Assembly: GCF_011050365.1 (NCBI RefSeq) | Contig: NZ_DRFV01000013.1 | Location: 41,808-105,807, forward strand | Reading direction: 5' to 3' | Length of the DNA: 64,000 nucleotides | Origin: Pseudohongiella sp. | Lineage (GTDB): Bacteria; Pseudomonadota; Gammaproteobacteria; Pseudomonadales; Pseudohongiellaceae | Shown: one piece after another, positions 54,961 through 64,000 of the stretch | Numbering within the stretch: position 1 is the stretch's first letter | Layout of the letters: every line of letters begins with the position of its first letter | Made by a program: the position numbers and the translations under genes | The notes under the pieces: model-generated | The model's database searches: none | Told to the model about the DNA's origin: nothing | The model's input: only the letters and a program-made list of their open reading frames with translations

Positions 54961-57900
54961 CTAAGCTGACGACGCCATCCCCTCACTGTCCTTGTCAGAC
55001 CTGCGCCCCGGCAGACGCGCCGCGATCCGATCGCGCAGGTCATTGGCGGCCACATACACGATGGGGATGAACACCAGCGTGATCAGCGTGGAGGCCGCCA
55101 GGCCGCCAATCACCACCCGCGCCAGTGAGGCCTGCATCTCGGCCCCGGCACCGATACCTACCGCCAACGGAAGCAGACCAAGCACGGTGGTCAGCGTGGT
55201 CATCAGAATCGGCCGTAAACGCAGCCGTCCTGCCTTGATAACGGCGTCGACCACTGGCATCTTTTCCTCTCGGCGCATCAGGTTGATATAGTCGACCAGT
55301 ACGATGGCATTGTTCACCACAATGCCGATCAGCATCACCATGCCCATGAAGCTTTGCATGTTAAGCGTGGTTCCGGTCAGCAGCAATGTCGGCACCACGC
55401 CAATAAAGGCCAGCGGCACAGAGAACATTACGATCAATGGGTCCAGGAAACGCTCGAACTGCGCTGCCATCACCATGTAGATCAAAATCAGTGCCATCAC
55501 GATAGCCATGACAAAATCACGCTGGGCTCTGATCTGTTCCTCGTATTCGCCGCCGTAGACAATGGAAAAACCATCTGGCAAGGACATTGTTGACAGCTCA
55601 TTCTGGATCGCCTGCACAGCATCACCCAACGCTACGCCGCTTTCCAGATTGGCATTGATATAGGTGACACGCTGTCCGTTGATACGCCTGATATCGGTGG
55701 GTCCGCGATCATAGGTGGTGGTGATCAGCGATGACACCGGCACCACCTGACCATCGGCAGCACGCACCGAAATGTTGTCGATATCCTGAACGTTGAGACG
55801 GTCTTCCGGGCGCAGCCGCACGATGATATCAACCTCGTCGCCCTGTTCGCGGAAGACACCCGCGCGGGCACCGCCAATGCTGCTCTGGATGGCACGGCTG
55901 ACATCGGCGACGCCGATACCAAGACTTGCCATGCGCTCACGGTCAAAACGCACATTCTGTTCCGGACGCCCTTCCAGGCGACTGAGATTGACGTCGGCAA
56001 TACCTGGCACGGTCTCCATGCGATCACGGATGCCCTGCGCGAGCGTCTCGGCCATGTCCAGATCATAACCGCGCAACTCCACCTGCACCGCATCATCGCC
56101 GCCGGAACCAAAAATACGACGCATGATCCACAGGCCGGTCTGCGCTCTCACCTGCACCCGCATACCCGGGATAGCGGATTCAACACGTGCCCGGATGAAA
56201 TCGGTCAGCTCGTCAGCATTCATGCTGCGCTCACTTTGATCGACCAGGGCAAACTCGATTTCGGCATTGCTGTTACGCACATCACGGGTGTAATAAAGCA
56301 CATCATCCCAGGGCACAATGGCCTGCACGATGTTGTCCATTTCCATCATGTAGGAATGCAGAATGGCGATATTGGTGCCCTCATCCATGTTCATGCGGAT
56401 ACTGATTTCGTCAGCTTCCGTTTGTGGTGCCAGCTCGTAGGACAGGAATCTGACACCAAACACCGATGCTCCCAGCAGCACCATGGTCATGCCAACAATC
56501 GTCAGACGATGTTTCAGCGACCAGGTCAGGATAGTTTCGTAACGTGATCCCACCGCCCGCAGGACTCGCTCGTTGCCCTTGATGGGCCCGCTGCGCTCAG
56601 CGTCCGGCACTACCGTCAGGAAACGGCTGGCCAGCATCGGCACCAGCGTCAGAGCAACGAACAACGAACATACCAGCGAGAATACCACGACCAGCGCCAG
56701 CTCCTGGAACATGGTGCCGGTCAGGGTCTGCATGAACACCACCGGCAGGAAGATGACGCAGGTGGTGATGGTTGACGCCACGATGGCGCCGGTGACCTGG
56801 CGTGTACCCTGCCGCGCTGCCCGCTTTCTGGACGCGCCGTTCTGGCGCAGACGCACGATGTTCTCGATCACCACAATGGCATTATCAACGATGAGACCCA
56901 CGCCCAGGGCCAAACCACCAAAACTCATCTGGTTGAGCGTCAACCCGCCGAAAAACAGCAGGCCGAACGTGGCAATGATGGCAATCGGAATGGAAACGGC
57001 AATGATGCTGGTAATGGATCCATTGCGGAAAAATGCCATCAGCACGATGACAGCCAGGATACCGCCCCACACGGCAGAGTTGCGCACGCTGTCGATGGAA
57101 TCCTGAATGAATTCGCTCTGGTCGGTGACAATGATCATGTTGATGTCAGAGCGTTCCTGATTGATGCGCTCGGCTTCCCGACGAATCTGCGCTGCCACCT
57201 CTACCGTGTTGGCGCCGGACTGCTTGCGGATACCCAGACGCAACATGGGCACGTCATTGATTTCGACATAACGGCCCATATCGGCGCGATCATACTGCAC
57301 ATCAGCAACGTCGGAGACACGCAGGGCAACCCCATTCACGGTGCGGATAACCGTGTCGCGAATCTCGTCAATGTTGCTGTATTCTCCCAACGAGCGCACG
57401 TACAGTTCGCTCAGGCCGCGCTGCACATTGCCGCCCGGCGCATTGCTGCTCTCACGCCCGATGGCCTGCACGATATCGTTCATGGTCAGGCCGCCCGCCA
57501 ACAGGCGATCGCGATCAACTTCGATACGCACTTCCCGATCGATTCCGCCCCAGACGTCAATTGCGCCGACGCCGGGAATCTGTTCAAAACGGCGACGCAA
57601 TTCGCGATCAAGCACCGTGGTCAGATCCATCAGATCCATATTGGATTGGGCACCGACCACCACAATCGGCGAATCATCGGGATTGAAACGATTGATACGC
57701 GGTGTATCGGCATCTTCCGGCAATTGCCGGCGCAGCCGGTCCAGTGCTTCACGCACATCGTTGCTGACTGAATCCAGATTGGTGCCCTGGGCAAACCGGA
57801 TGGAAACCCAGCTATTGCCTTCGCGCGAATTGGAACTCATGCGCTCGACGTTTTGCACCGTCGACAGCGCATTTTCCAGCGGCTCGGTGACCAACAACTC

Positions 57901-58077
57901 CATTTCTTCAGGGCCGACATTGGGATAGCTGATCTGCACCGACAATTCAGGCATTTCGATGGGCGGTAACAGGTCGACGGGCAGAAAGCGAAATCCGAGC
58001 GTACCCAGCGTGATGATGATCAGGAAAATCATCGAGGTGGCAACGGGTCGTTTAATCGAATTGGTAGTTAGCGCCAT
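54961..58077 (-). CDS. HAE-type RND multidrug efflux permease
   Basis: The 1038-residue protein has full RND length with two periplasmic loops and twelve helices. TM4 reads GLIVDNAIVVIENIVRLRQNG: the first Asp is kept, and the second, Asp in AcrB, is Asn, a common variant in this branch. FMGMVMLIGIVVNNAIVLVDY forms TM10. It works with the adaptor encoded 39 nt upstream on the same strand and an outer-membrane channel not in this window. Substrates may be drugs, detergents or lipids. Confidence 0.93.
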   Translation of the reverse strand: MALTTNSIKRPVATSMIFLIIITLGTLGFRFLPVDLLPPIEMPELSVQISYPNVGPEEMELLVTEPLENALSTVQNVERMSSNSREGNSWVSIRFAQGTNLDSVSNDVREALDRLRRQLPEDADTPRINRFNPDDSPIVVVGAQSNMDLMDLTTVLDRELRRRFEQIPGVGAIDVWGGIDREVRIEVDRDRLLAGGLTMNDIVQAIGRESSNAPGGNVQRGLSELYVRSLGEYSNIDEIRDTVIRTVNGVALRVSDVADVQYDRADMGRYVEINDVPMLRLGIRKQSGANTVEVAAQIRREAERINQERSDINMIIVTDQSEFIQDSIDSVRNSAVWGGILAVIVLMAFFRNGSITSIIAVSIPIAIIATFGLLFFGGLTLNQMSFGGLALGVGLIVDNAIVVIENIVRLRQNGASRKRAARQGTRQVTGAIVASTITTCVIFLPVVFMQTLTGTMFQELALVVVFSLVCSLFVALTLVPMLASRFLTVVPDAERSGPIKGNERVLRAVGSRYETILTWSLKHRLTIVGMTMVLLGASVFGVRFLSYELAPQTEADEISIRMNMDEGTNIAILHSYMMEMDNIVQAIVPWDDVLYYTRDVRNSNAEIEFALVDQSERSMNADELTDFIRARVESAIPGMRVQVRAQTGLWIMRRIFGSGGDDAVQVELRGYDLDMAETLAQGIRDRMETVPGIADVNLSRLEGRPEQNVRFDRERMASLGIGVADVSRAIQSSIGGARAGVFREQGDEVDIIVRLRPEDRLNVQDIDNISVRAADGQVVPVSSLITTTYDRGPTDIRRINGQRVTYINANLESGVALGDAVQAIQNELSTMSLPDGFSIVYGGEYEEQIRAQRDFVMAIVMALILIYMVMAAQFERFLDPLIVMFSVPLAFIGVVPTLLLTGTTLNMQSFMGMVMLIGIVVNNAIVLVDYINLMRREEKMPVVDAVIKAGRLRLRPILMTTLTTVLGLLPLAVGIGAGAEMQASLARVVIGGLAASTLITLVFIPIVYVAANDLRDRIAARLPGRRSDKDSEGMASSA

Positions 58078-58116
58078 TGTGCTGTATCCGCTTGATAATT
58101 CGAGAGGGTTGGAAAA

Positions 58117-59457
58117 TTAACTGCCGGTCAGTGCCTGACGCTCGTCACGTGACTGTTTAATAATGTCGAAAATATCGCGGCTTTGCATGCGCTGCATTTC
58201 CATGATGCGATTCCAGGGCATCAGTCGGGCCCGAGCCTCACTGATGGCGCCTGCCATCAGGTTCTGGCCAACCGTGATCACCCACTGACCTTCATCCACA
58301 CCGCGCACACCACTGGCCATGCGGCCTGAGGCAACAATGTCTATGGCGACAAAGCTCACTGGCATGGGCGGCGATACCGCCGGCGCACCATCAATCTCAG
58401 CCACCGGACGGAGCTCCTCGCCGGGCGCGTTCATGACATAAACGCCCTCCACCCCGGTACGTGGATGCCGGTAAATGGCACTGTTGGGTATCAACACCGC
58501 CTGCTCGGTCTCGCCATACAGCACGTCGACGTTAACGAACATACCGGGACGCATCAGACTATCCGGATTCGCCATGTCGATGTACGCCTGGGTACGCAGG
58601 GTTTCCGGGTCCAGAAACGGCGAGATACGCGAGATATCGGCATCAAGCATGGTATTGGGCCAGTTTTCCGAGTACAGGTTCACGGACATGCCCTCGCGGA
58701 TATAATTCAGCATGCGCTCGGTCAGCAGGACCTCGATGCGTACTTCATCAACATCACCGATCAGGAACAGAGGCGTGCCGGTACTGGCCATCTGGCCGCG
58801 TTCGGCATTGCGCAGGCCCACCAGACCGCTGATCGGCGCGCGCACAGTGGTGTTGACCAGCTCCAGCCGCCGCTCCTCGAGCTGCGATCGCGCCTGGTTC
58901 TCCTGCGCTTCCCGCAGATCCACATTCGCTTTGGCCACCGCAACCTGTACCTCAATGGTTTCCAGATTCGCAGTGGTCTCCAGCTGGCGCTCGGTCAGCT
59001 CGCGCACCCGGCTGGCCTGATTTTCCAGTTGCTGCAAATTGGCCGCAGCCTGTCGGGTCTGCGCCCGGGCGATATCCAGTCCGGCCACTGCCTGCTGATA
59101 GCGTTCCACATATTCTGCATCACGCAACTGCACCAGAGGGTCGCCAGCGTTAACATAATCGCCGTTGTCGACGTATATTTCGGTGACCGGACCTGATACT
59201 TCCGGGTAGATTTCGGTCTGATTGCGGGCGCTGACGCGCCCGGTCAGTCGCTCTTCCAGCGGCAATGCACCACGCTGGGCCTGGACGGCCTCCACGGCGG
59301 GGATTGTCATTGCGCGCTGACCGCCACCGGGGCCACCGCCGCTGCCAGCCTGACCGGCCGGGGCATCCCCCTCACCGCAGGACAGCAACATAGCGGCGGC
59401 GGATAACGCCAGCAGTGTCTGTCGGACCGGCCGAAACATGTGCGCTGTTAAAGTCAT
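58117..59457 (-). CDS. RND periplasmic adaptor (membrane fusion) lipoprotein
   Basis: The 446-residue protein has a lipoprotein signal ending LLSC, a Gly-rich linker, a barrel-sandwich/lipoyl domain (RVSARNQTEIYPEVSGPVTEIYVDNGDYVNAGDPLVQL), an alpha-hairpin of about 90 residues, then the second half of the lipoyl (VRAPISGLVGLRNAERGQM) and a beta-barrel. It is the AcrA/MexA-type partner of the pump. The ribosome site is weak. Confidence 0.9.
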   Translation of the reverse strand: MTLTAHMFRPVRQTLLALSAAAMLLSCGEGDAPAGQAGSGGGPGGGQRAMTIPAVEAVQAQRGALPLEERLTGRVSARNQTEIYPEVSGPVTEIYVDNGDYVNAGDPLVQLRDAEYVERYQQAVAGLDIARAQTRQAAANLQQLENQASRVRELTERQLETTANLETIEVQVAVAKANVDLREAQENQARSQLEERRLELVNTTVRAPISGLVGLRNAERGQMASTGTPLFLIGDVDEVRIEVLLTERMLNYIREGMSVNLYSENWPNTMLDADISRISPFLDPETLRTQAYIDMANPDSLMRPGMFVNVDVLYGETEQAVLIPNSAIYRHPRTGVEGVYVMNAPGEELRPVAEIDGAPAVSPPMPVSFVAIDIVASGRMASGVRGVDEGQWVITVGQNLMAGAISEARARLMPWNRIMEMQRMQSRDIFDIIKQSRDERQALTGS

Positions 59458-59472
59458 GACTGATCGCCCAAA

Positions 59473-59718
59473 TTAGATAAAGTGATATGAAGGTTGGATA
59501 CGCGTGCCATCGGCAAATGGTTCAAGCACATGTAAAATCAAATATTTACAATCCCCGGCATTGCCCTCGCGATACCGGCAATCAATCGTAACACCGGGTG
59601 CTGGTTCTGATTTAAAGGTGTTTCGCAGTTTTGTGTTACGAATGTTGTCAAACCAGCTTTTTTGGCAGATTTCTGCCTGAATTCGGTCTTGTTCCCGACA
59701 GATTGGCGCGCTTGGCAT
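59473..59718 (-). CDS. Possible small protein ahead of the RND operon (doubtful)
   Basis: An 81-residue frame ends 15 nt before the adaptor start. It has four Cys (two pairs) and no signal or membrane segment, and there is no good ribosome site before its ATG. Its base composition is more A+T-rich than nearby genes. It might be a leader or a real small protein, but the frame may also be chance. Apart from this frame and the inverted repeat at 59732 I see nothing else in the 377-base gap between the adaptor and the agmatinase gene. Confidence 0.3.
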   Translation of the reverse strand: MPSAPICREQDRIQAEICQKSWFDNIRNTKLRNTFKSEPAPGVTIDCRYREGNAGDCKYLILHVLEPFADGTRIQPSYHFI

Positions 59719-59731
59719 ATTTGCGCCGTTA

Positions 59732-59749
59732 GTTTAAGTTAGCTTAAAC
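59732..59749. promoter_or_regulatory. Operator-like inverted repeat between the RND operon and speB
   Basis: GTTTAAG, spacer TTAG, then CTTAAAC form a perfect 7+4+7 dyad. It lies in the divergent gap, ~275 bp before the adaptor start and ~85 bp before the agmatinase start. Such spacing suits a dimeric repressor of either operon. No regulator gene is adjacent. Confidence 0.5.
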
Positions 59750-59834
59750 GTCAGTTACATGGATTCCCGTCGGTCATACACCCGACAAATTATCGAAACC
59801 ATTCATCCTCGCAAACGCAATTCAGGAAGTTTTT

Positions 59835-60782
59835 ATGAGCAGTTGGGACAACGCATTCACCGGCAAACCCGGAACCGGTGCCGTCAATTCACACAGTTTC
59901 GGCGGTGCCGTCAGTTTTTTCCGCACGCCGTTTGGCCGCGACCTGAGTGAAATCGATGTGGCGGTGATGGGCATTCCGCTGGATATCGCGGTGACCAACC
60001 GCTCGGGCGCCAGGCTCGGCCCTCGCGCCATTCGCAATGCATCCATGTCGTTGGCCTGGGAGCGTCCCTGGCCCTGGAAAACAGACCCCCTGGAAGCGCT
60101 GCGGGTGGTTGACTACGGTGATTGCGAGAACAACGAAGGTGGCGGCCTGCTCAGCGTCAAACATATTGAGTCCTGGGTCAGCGGGATTCTGGCGACCGAT
60201 ACCGCCACACTGTTGCTGGGTGGCGACCATTTCATTTCATATCCCAGCCTGTGCGCACATTACAAAAAGCACGGCCCCATCGCGCTGATCCACTTCGACG
60301 CCCATACTGATACCTGGCCGTCGTCCGGTGAAGGCGTGAATCATGGCACCATGTTCTACAAAGCCGCCAAAGAAGGTATTGTCTTGCCTGAGCACTCCAT
60401 ACAGATTGGCATTCGCACCACCAATGACGACACCCTGGGCTACGATATCGTCTCGGCCCCGGAGGTACACGAACAAAGCGCAGCCGCTATCGCCAAACGT
60501 ATCAAGGCGCGGGTCGGTGATCGCCCGACCTATATTACCTTCGACATCGACTGTCTTGACCCGGCTTTTGCACCGGGCACCGGCACGCCTGTGCCAGGCG
60601 GCTTGTCGTCTCTGCAGGCACTCAGTATCATCCGCGGCCTGACCGGCATCAATCTGATTGGCATGGACGTGGTGGAAGTAGCCCCTGCCTATGATCATGC
60701 CGAAATCACTGCGCTGGCGGGTGCCCAGATCGGCATTGAATTACTGGCACTGTACGCGGAGTGCAAAGCCGGTCGAACCTGA
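59835..60782 (+). CDS. speB: Agmatinase (ureohydrolase family)
   Basis: The 315-residue enzyme splits agmatine into putrescine and urea using two Mn2+. Metal ligands are seen in GGDHFISY (His), FDAHTDTW (Asp-x-His-x-Asp) and FDIDCLDPAFAPG (Asp-x-Asp). AGGAAG is six bases before the ATG. The arginine decarboxylase gene follows after 56 nt and supplies its substrate, which favours agmatinase over arginase or guanidinobutyrase. Confidence 0.93.
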   Translation: MSSWDNAFTGKPGTGAVNSHSFGGAVSFFRTPFGRDLSEIDVAVMGIPLDIAVTNRSGARLGPRAIRNASMSLAWERPWPWKTDPLEALRVVDYGDCENNEGGGLLSVKHIESWVSGILATDTATLLLGGDHFISYPSLCAHYKKHGPIALIHFDAHTDTWPSSGEGVNHGTMFYKAAKEGIVLPEHSIQIGIRTTNDDTLGYDIVSAPEVHEQSAAAIAKRIKARVGDRPTYITFDIDCLDPAFAPGTGTPVPGGLSSLQALSIIRGLTGINLIGMDVVEVAPAYDHAEITALAGAQIGIELLALYAECKAGRT

Positions 60783-60838
60783 CACCGACATTGCAGTTAC
60801 CACAAACTGCGCATCATCCCGGACTCGAGGAATTTTGA

Positions 60839-62785
60839 ATGACAGCACAGCAAACGCCCGCATGGAACCTGGACGACGCTCATGACATGTATGCCATGGA
60901 CGTCTGGGGCGACGGATTTTTCGGTATCAATGACAAAGGTAACGTTTGTGTCCGGCCTATTGAAGGCCAGGACATCAGCGTCGACATTAACGATGTAATC
61001 GAAGAGGCGCTGGCCGAAGGCTCAACCCTGCCCTTTATTGTGCGCTTTCAGGACATCATCAGCTCGCGTGTCAAACGTCTGAATCGCAAGTTCCGTGAAG
61101 CCATCGAAGCCGCTGAATACGATGGTGTTTATCGCAGCATTTTCCCGATCAAGGTTAACCAGTTGCAGGAAGTTGTCGCCGAGGTCATCGAGGCCGGGCG
61201 TGAATTCGATATCGGTATCGAGTGCGGCTCCAAGGCAGAACTGATGGCAGCGTTACCGATGATCGGCTCTGACACCCTGATGCTGTGCAACGGCGTCAAG
61301 GACCATGTCATGCTGACCATGATGCTCAACGCCCAGCAACTTGGCCAGCAGGTCATCCCCATTATCGAGAAATACTCGGAATTCGAGCAGCTGCTGATCC
61401 TGGCCGATCAGCGTGAACTCAAGCCACGTCTGGGCGTGCGGGTCAAACTTAATACCCGGGGCGCCGGCCGGTGGTACGAATCCGGTGGTGCGCGCTCCAA
61501 ATTCGGCCTGACCGTACCAGAGCTGGTGCGTCTGGTGAAGATTCTGGAAAAGCGCGGTCAGGGCGATTGCCTGGAGCTGCTGCACTTCCACCTGGGCAGC
61601 CAGATTTCGGACATTCAGGTACTGCGCAGCGCGGTTAAGGAGATCACCCAGATTTATGCGGACCTGGTGCTGCGTGGCGTCAATGTCAAATTCCTGGATG
61701 TCGGCGGTGGCCTGGGCGTGAACTACGGCGGCGACTACGACAACCCCGACTCGTCGATCAACTATGGCCTGCGCGAGTACGCCAATGTTGTGGTTTATGC
61801 CGTCAAGGAAATCTGCGACGAGCGCGGCGTTCCGGTACCCACCCTGCTGTCGGAAAGTGGTCGCGCCCTGACCGCCCATCATTCCATGCTGGTGGTACCG
61901 GTGCTGGGCATGCATCGCCCGGACAGTCCGCCCATGCATGATGAAACCCCGGCGGACTCCCCGTCGGTGGTCACCCGCATGGAAACTGCCTATGAGGAGG
62001 CCACCAGCTCGGACGTCACCGGCATACTGCTGGAGTGCTACCATGATGCCCGCGAAGCGCGAGAAGAAGCCGATCAGCTCATGCGCCTGGGCTACATGAC
62101 GCTGGATCAGCTGGCCCACACCGACAGTCTGTACTGGAGCACCTGTCGTGAAGTTCTGCACAAGCTGGCGGCGGCCAAACTGACACCGCCACCCACCGAA
62201 CAGCTGGAACTGGAAGAACAACTGACAGATCTGTATTTGTGCGACTTTTCGGTGTTTCATTCCATTATTGACCACTGGGCCATCCAGCAGGTGTTCCCGG
62301 TCATGCCCCTGCACCGGCTGCAGGAGCGTCCGGACCGGCGCGCACAGGTCGTTGACCTGACCTGTGATTCGGACGGAAAAATCGACCAGTACGTACACGG
62401 CCACGCCAATACCAGCTGGCTGCCGCTGCACTCACACAAACACGGCGAAGCCTATCATCTGGGTATTTTCCTGGTCGGTGCGTATCAGGAAATTCTCGGC
62501 GATGCCCACAACCTGTTGGGGCGAGTCGACGAAGTTCACGTCTACGCCAAGGAAGACGAAACCGGCAACTTCTGGATCGAGGAAACCCTCAAGGGCATCT
62601 GTATCAAGGACATGCTCAGTCAGGTTCAGTACTTTCCCAACGACCTGGACCGCCGCATGAGTGAGCTGATACGCAAGCAGATCAACGCCGGCGTGATCAA
62701 GGCCGCAGAAGGCACACGGATTCTGAACAATTACACCAAGCGCCTCGACGAGAGCACCTACTGCACAACCGAGATTGTGCGGTGA
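60839..62785 (+). CDS. speA: Biosynthetic arginine decarboxylase
   Basis: The 648-residue PLP enzyme converts arginine to agmatine. The PLP lysine is in YRSIFPIKVNQLQEV, and the phosphate-binding loop is FLDVGGGLGVNYGGDY. The catalytic Cys region DLYLCDFSVFHS is in the C-terminal part. GAGGAA precedes the ATG. With speB upstream the pair makes putrescine from arginine. Confidence 0.97.
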   Translation: MTAQQTPAWNLDDAHDMYAMDVWGDGFFGINDKGNVCVRPIEGQDISVDINDVIEEALAEGSTLPFIVRFQDIISSRVKRLNRKFREAIEAAEYDGVYRSIFPIKVNQLQEVVAEVIEAGREFDIGIECGSKAELMAALPMIGSDTLMLCNGVKDHVMLTMMLNAQQLGQQVIPIIEKYSEFEQLLILADQRELKPRLGVRVKLNTRGAGRWYESGGARSKFGLTVPELVRLVKILEKRGQGDCLELLHFHLGSQISDIQVLRSAVKEITQIYADLVLRGVNVKFLDVGGGLGVNYGGDYDNPDSSINYGLREYANVVVYAVKEICDERGVPVPTLLSESGRALTAHHSMLVVPVLGMHRPDSPPMHDETPADSPSVVTRMETAYEEATSSDVTGILLECYHDAREAREEADQLMRLGYMTLDQLAHTDSLYWSTCREVLHKLAAAKLTPPPTEQLELEEQLTDLYLCDFSVFHSIIDHWAIQQVFPVMPLHRLQERPDRRAQVVDLTCDSDGKIDQYVHGHANTSWLPLHSHKHGEAYHLGIFLVGAYQEILGDAHNLLGRVDEVHVYAKEDETGNFWIEETLKGICIKDMLSQVQYFPNDLDRRMSELIRKQINAGVIKAAEGTRILNNYTKRLDESTYCTTEIVR

Positions 62786-62833
62786 TAGCCTTTATGGCAA
62801 CTACTGTAGAACTACATTTTCAGGGACATTAAA

Positions 62834-63208
62834 ATGCAGAAAAAATACTCCGAACACCCGGCCATGTTCAGAAACAACCCGCTCGGCTTCATCCTCGCCG
62901 TGCTGCTGATTCCGGTCGCCATTGGCATTATCATACTGATGGTGTGGTACCTGAAGTGCAAATCGACCCGACTGGATTTCATCGGCAATGATCTGGTCCT
63001 GGAGCGCGGTCTGCTCAGCAAGGACAGGACCGAGCTGGACGTGAGCCGTATCCGCACTGTGAACGTGTATCAGTCTTTCTTTAACCGGATCTTCGGTGTG
63101 GGCAGGATCTCTATCTACACGGCCGGCGACGACCCGGAAATTGATGTCAGTGGATTACCGAACCCGCATGACCTTCGCGAACTGATCAAAGCCGAGCAGG
63201 ATGCCTGA
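62834..63208 (+). CDS. Bacterial PH-domain (bPH2/YdbS-like) membrane protein
   Basis: The 124-residue protein has one membrane hairpin (~18-42) and a bPH2 domain: LDFIGNDLVLERGLLSKDRTELDVSRIRTVNVYQSFFNRIFGVGRISIYTAG. AGGGA precedes the ATG. It is followed by a small membrane protein 2 nt later. Function is unknown. Confidence 0.87.
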   Translation: MQKKYSEHPAMFRNNPLGFILAVLLIPVAIGIIILMVWYLKCKSTRLDFIGNDLVLERGLLSKDRTELDVSRIRTVNVYQSFFNRIFGVGRISIYTAGDDPEIDVSGLPNPHDLRELIKAEQDA

Positions 63209-63210
63209 TT

Positions 63211-63525
63211 ATGGTTGGTAAAACCGGCGCCAGGGACAAGAAAGATGCCAGAGCACTGGCCGTTGTGCTGATTGTGCTGGCGCTGGTGCTCACCATCAGC
63301 GCCATCTTTGCCATACCCTTGCTGGCCGAATTCAATGCCAACTTCCTGGCACCCGGTCTGGGCTTGCGCGACGCGGCTATTATCGCTTTCGTCGCCACGC
63401 TTGTGGTGCTGGTTGTTTTCGCCTTCGCAGCAGGCGATGGCCTGCTCGGCGAAATACAATTCATGTTGCCGGGATTCTTCGCTTTCTTCCTCGTATTATG
63501 GCTGCTGATTGCCTGGGTGTTCTGA
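63211..63525 (+). CDS. Small three-helix membrane protein
   Basis: The 104-residue protein has a charged N-terminus (GKTGARDKKDAR) and three hydrophobic segments. It starts 2 nt after the bPH2 gene stop and so is probably in the same transcript. I recognise no family. Confidence 0.65.
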   Translation: MVGKTGARDKKDARALAVVLIVLALVLTISAIFAIPLLAEFNANFLAPGLGLRDAAIIAFVATLVVLVVFAFAAGDGLLGEIQFMLPGFFAFFLVLWLLIAWVF

Positions 63526-63654
63526 TTCGTTTTTAAAGTAACGTTTTTTTGTCAACGGATCTGGCACTTGCCAGTCCGTCAAAGCTATGCTGCAATTGAC
63601 CGGGAGAACAAAAACAACAATACCCAGAACAGCGACACGCGAAGGAGTCCGACG

Positions 63655-64000
63655 ATGACGATACGATCCTTTTCTGCCAAGCCGATTGCTGCAACCCTTT
63701 TAGCCTGCCTCACCTCATCAATACTCTACGCCCAGGACGACACCACCGGTTACACCGCGCCACGCACCGAATGGGGCCACCCCGAACTCAGGGGCGTGTG
63801 GAATTTCAGCTCTTCCATTCCAATGCAACGCCCGACAGCACTGGGCGACCGTGAATTCTACACACTGGAGGAAGTCATGGCGCAGGAGCAGGCCCGTATG
63901 GCCCGTGAAGCGTCCGGTGTGGAACTGACCGATATCATTGGTGGCGCCATCGGCGGTTACAATGATTTCTGGATAGAGACCAACCCCCTTGACTATAACC
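63655..64000 (+). CDS. Secreted protein of unknown function (partial, runs off the window)
   Basis: The frame from the ATG at 63655, behind GAAGGAG, stays open to the window edge (115 codons). A Sec signal ends near LYAQ. The mature start has TEWGHPELRGVWNFSS and MQRPTALGDREFYTLEE, a pattern seen in a large family of uncharacterised secreted proteins common in marine and soil Gammaproteobacteria. Function is not known. Confidence 0.75.
   Translation, partial: MTIRSFSAKPIAATLLACLTSSILYAQDDTTGYTAPRTEWGHPELRGVWNFSSSIPMQRPTALGDREFYTLEEVMAQEQARMAREASGVELTDIIGGAIGGYNDFWIETNPLDYN

Noticed and set aside
61253..62431. 392-aa frame on the minus strand
   Set aside because: It lies opposite speA, which is unmistakable; the frame is Gln/His-rich without domains.

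Overview
The window reads as a chromosomal stretch of a marine or halophilic gammaproteobacterium. Supporting signs are an ectoine operon (ectABC), a sodium-coupled transporter repertoire (DAACS, SLC13, Na/Pi), periplasmic quinoproteins, many RND and MMPL pumps, lipoprotein signal peptides and outer-membrane barrels. Codon use is moderately GC-rich and fairly even. The taxonomic call is an inference: there is no rRNA or marker gene, and I cannot name a genus. No phage, insertion sequence or CRISPR array was seen.

Layout. 1-3.5 kb: end of a CusB-type adaptor with a fused CusF domain, then CusA (copper/silver efflux). 3.67 kb: tRNA-Arg(TCG). 3.8-7.7 kb: CHASE-PAS-PAS-GGDEF diguanylate cyclase behind an M48 lipoprotein protease. 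8-10.2 kb: cytochrome c-PQQ dehydrogenase fusion with a clear terminator. 10.4-12.7 kb: ectABC ending in a long symmetrical terminator. 12.8-15.3 kb (minus): membrane protein, degenerate receiver, nitroreductase and an SDR lacking its catalytic Tyr/Lys. 15.5 kb: DUF4156 lipoprotein. 16-21.1 kb: MMPL pump, LolA-like protein and outer-membrane barrel in one overlapping operon. 21.2-23.3 kb: glutamate/dicarboxylate symporter and ferredoxin-NADP reductase, divergent.

23.4-32.9 kb: a tightly packed same-strand cluster of M16 peptidase lipoprotein, ABC ATPase, ABC permease, double-PDZ lipoprotein, two secreted VCBS/FG-GAP proteins and a small membrane protein. This is the best candidate for an undescribed system. 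32.9-38 kb: two SLC13/TrkA-C transporters around an inverted NIPSNAP gene; the first carries a remarkable charged low-complexity insertion. 38.2-41.3 kb: TAXI-type TRAP transporter. 41.3-48.5 kb: TM2, DUF58, transglutaminase, MoxR and TPR operon. 48.5-51.4 kb: Bcr/CflA MFS pump and Na/Pi cotransporter. 51.5-52.9 kb: CopC/CopD. 53.1-54.9 kb: PQQ sugar dehydrogenase and beta-carbonic anhydrase. 55-59.5 kb (minus): HAE-type RND pump and its adaptor. 59.8-62.8 kb: agmatinase and arginine decarboxylase, making putrescine from arginine. 62.8-64 kb: PH-domain protein, small membrane protein and the start of an unknown secreted protein.

Together the genes suggest a cell investing in osmotic adaptation (ectoine), copper handling (Cus plus CopCD), envelope maintenance and lipid or drug export, periplasmic PQQ-linked oxidation, and polyamine synthesis.
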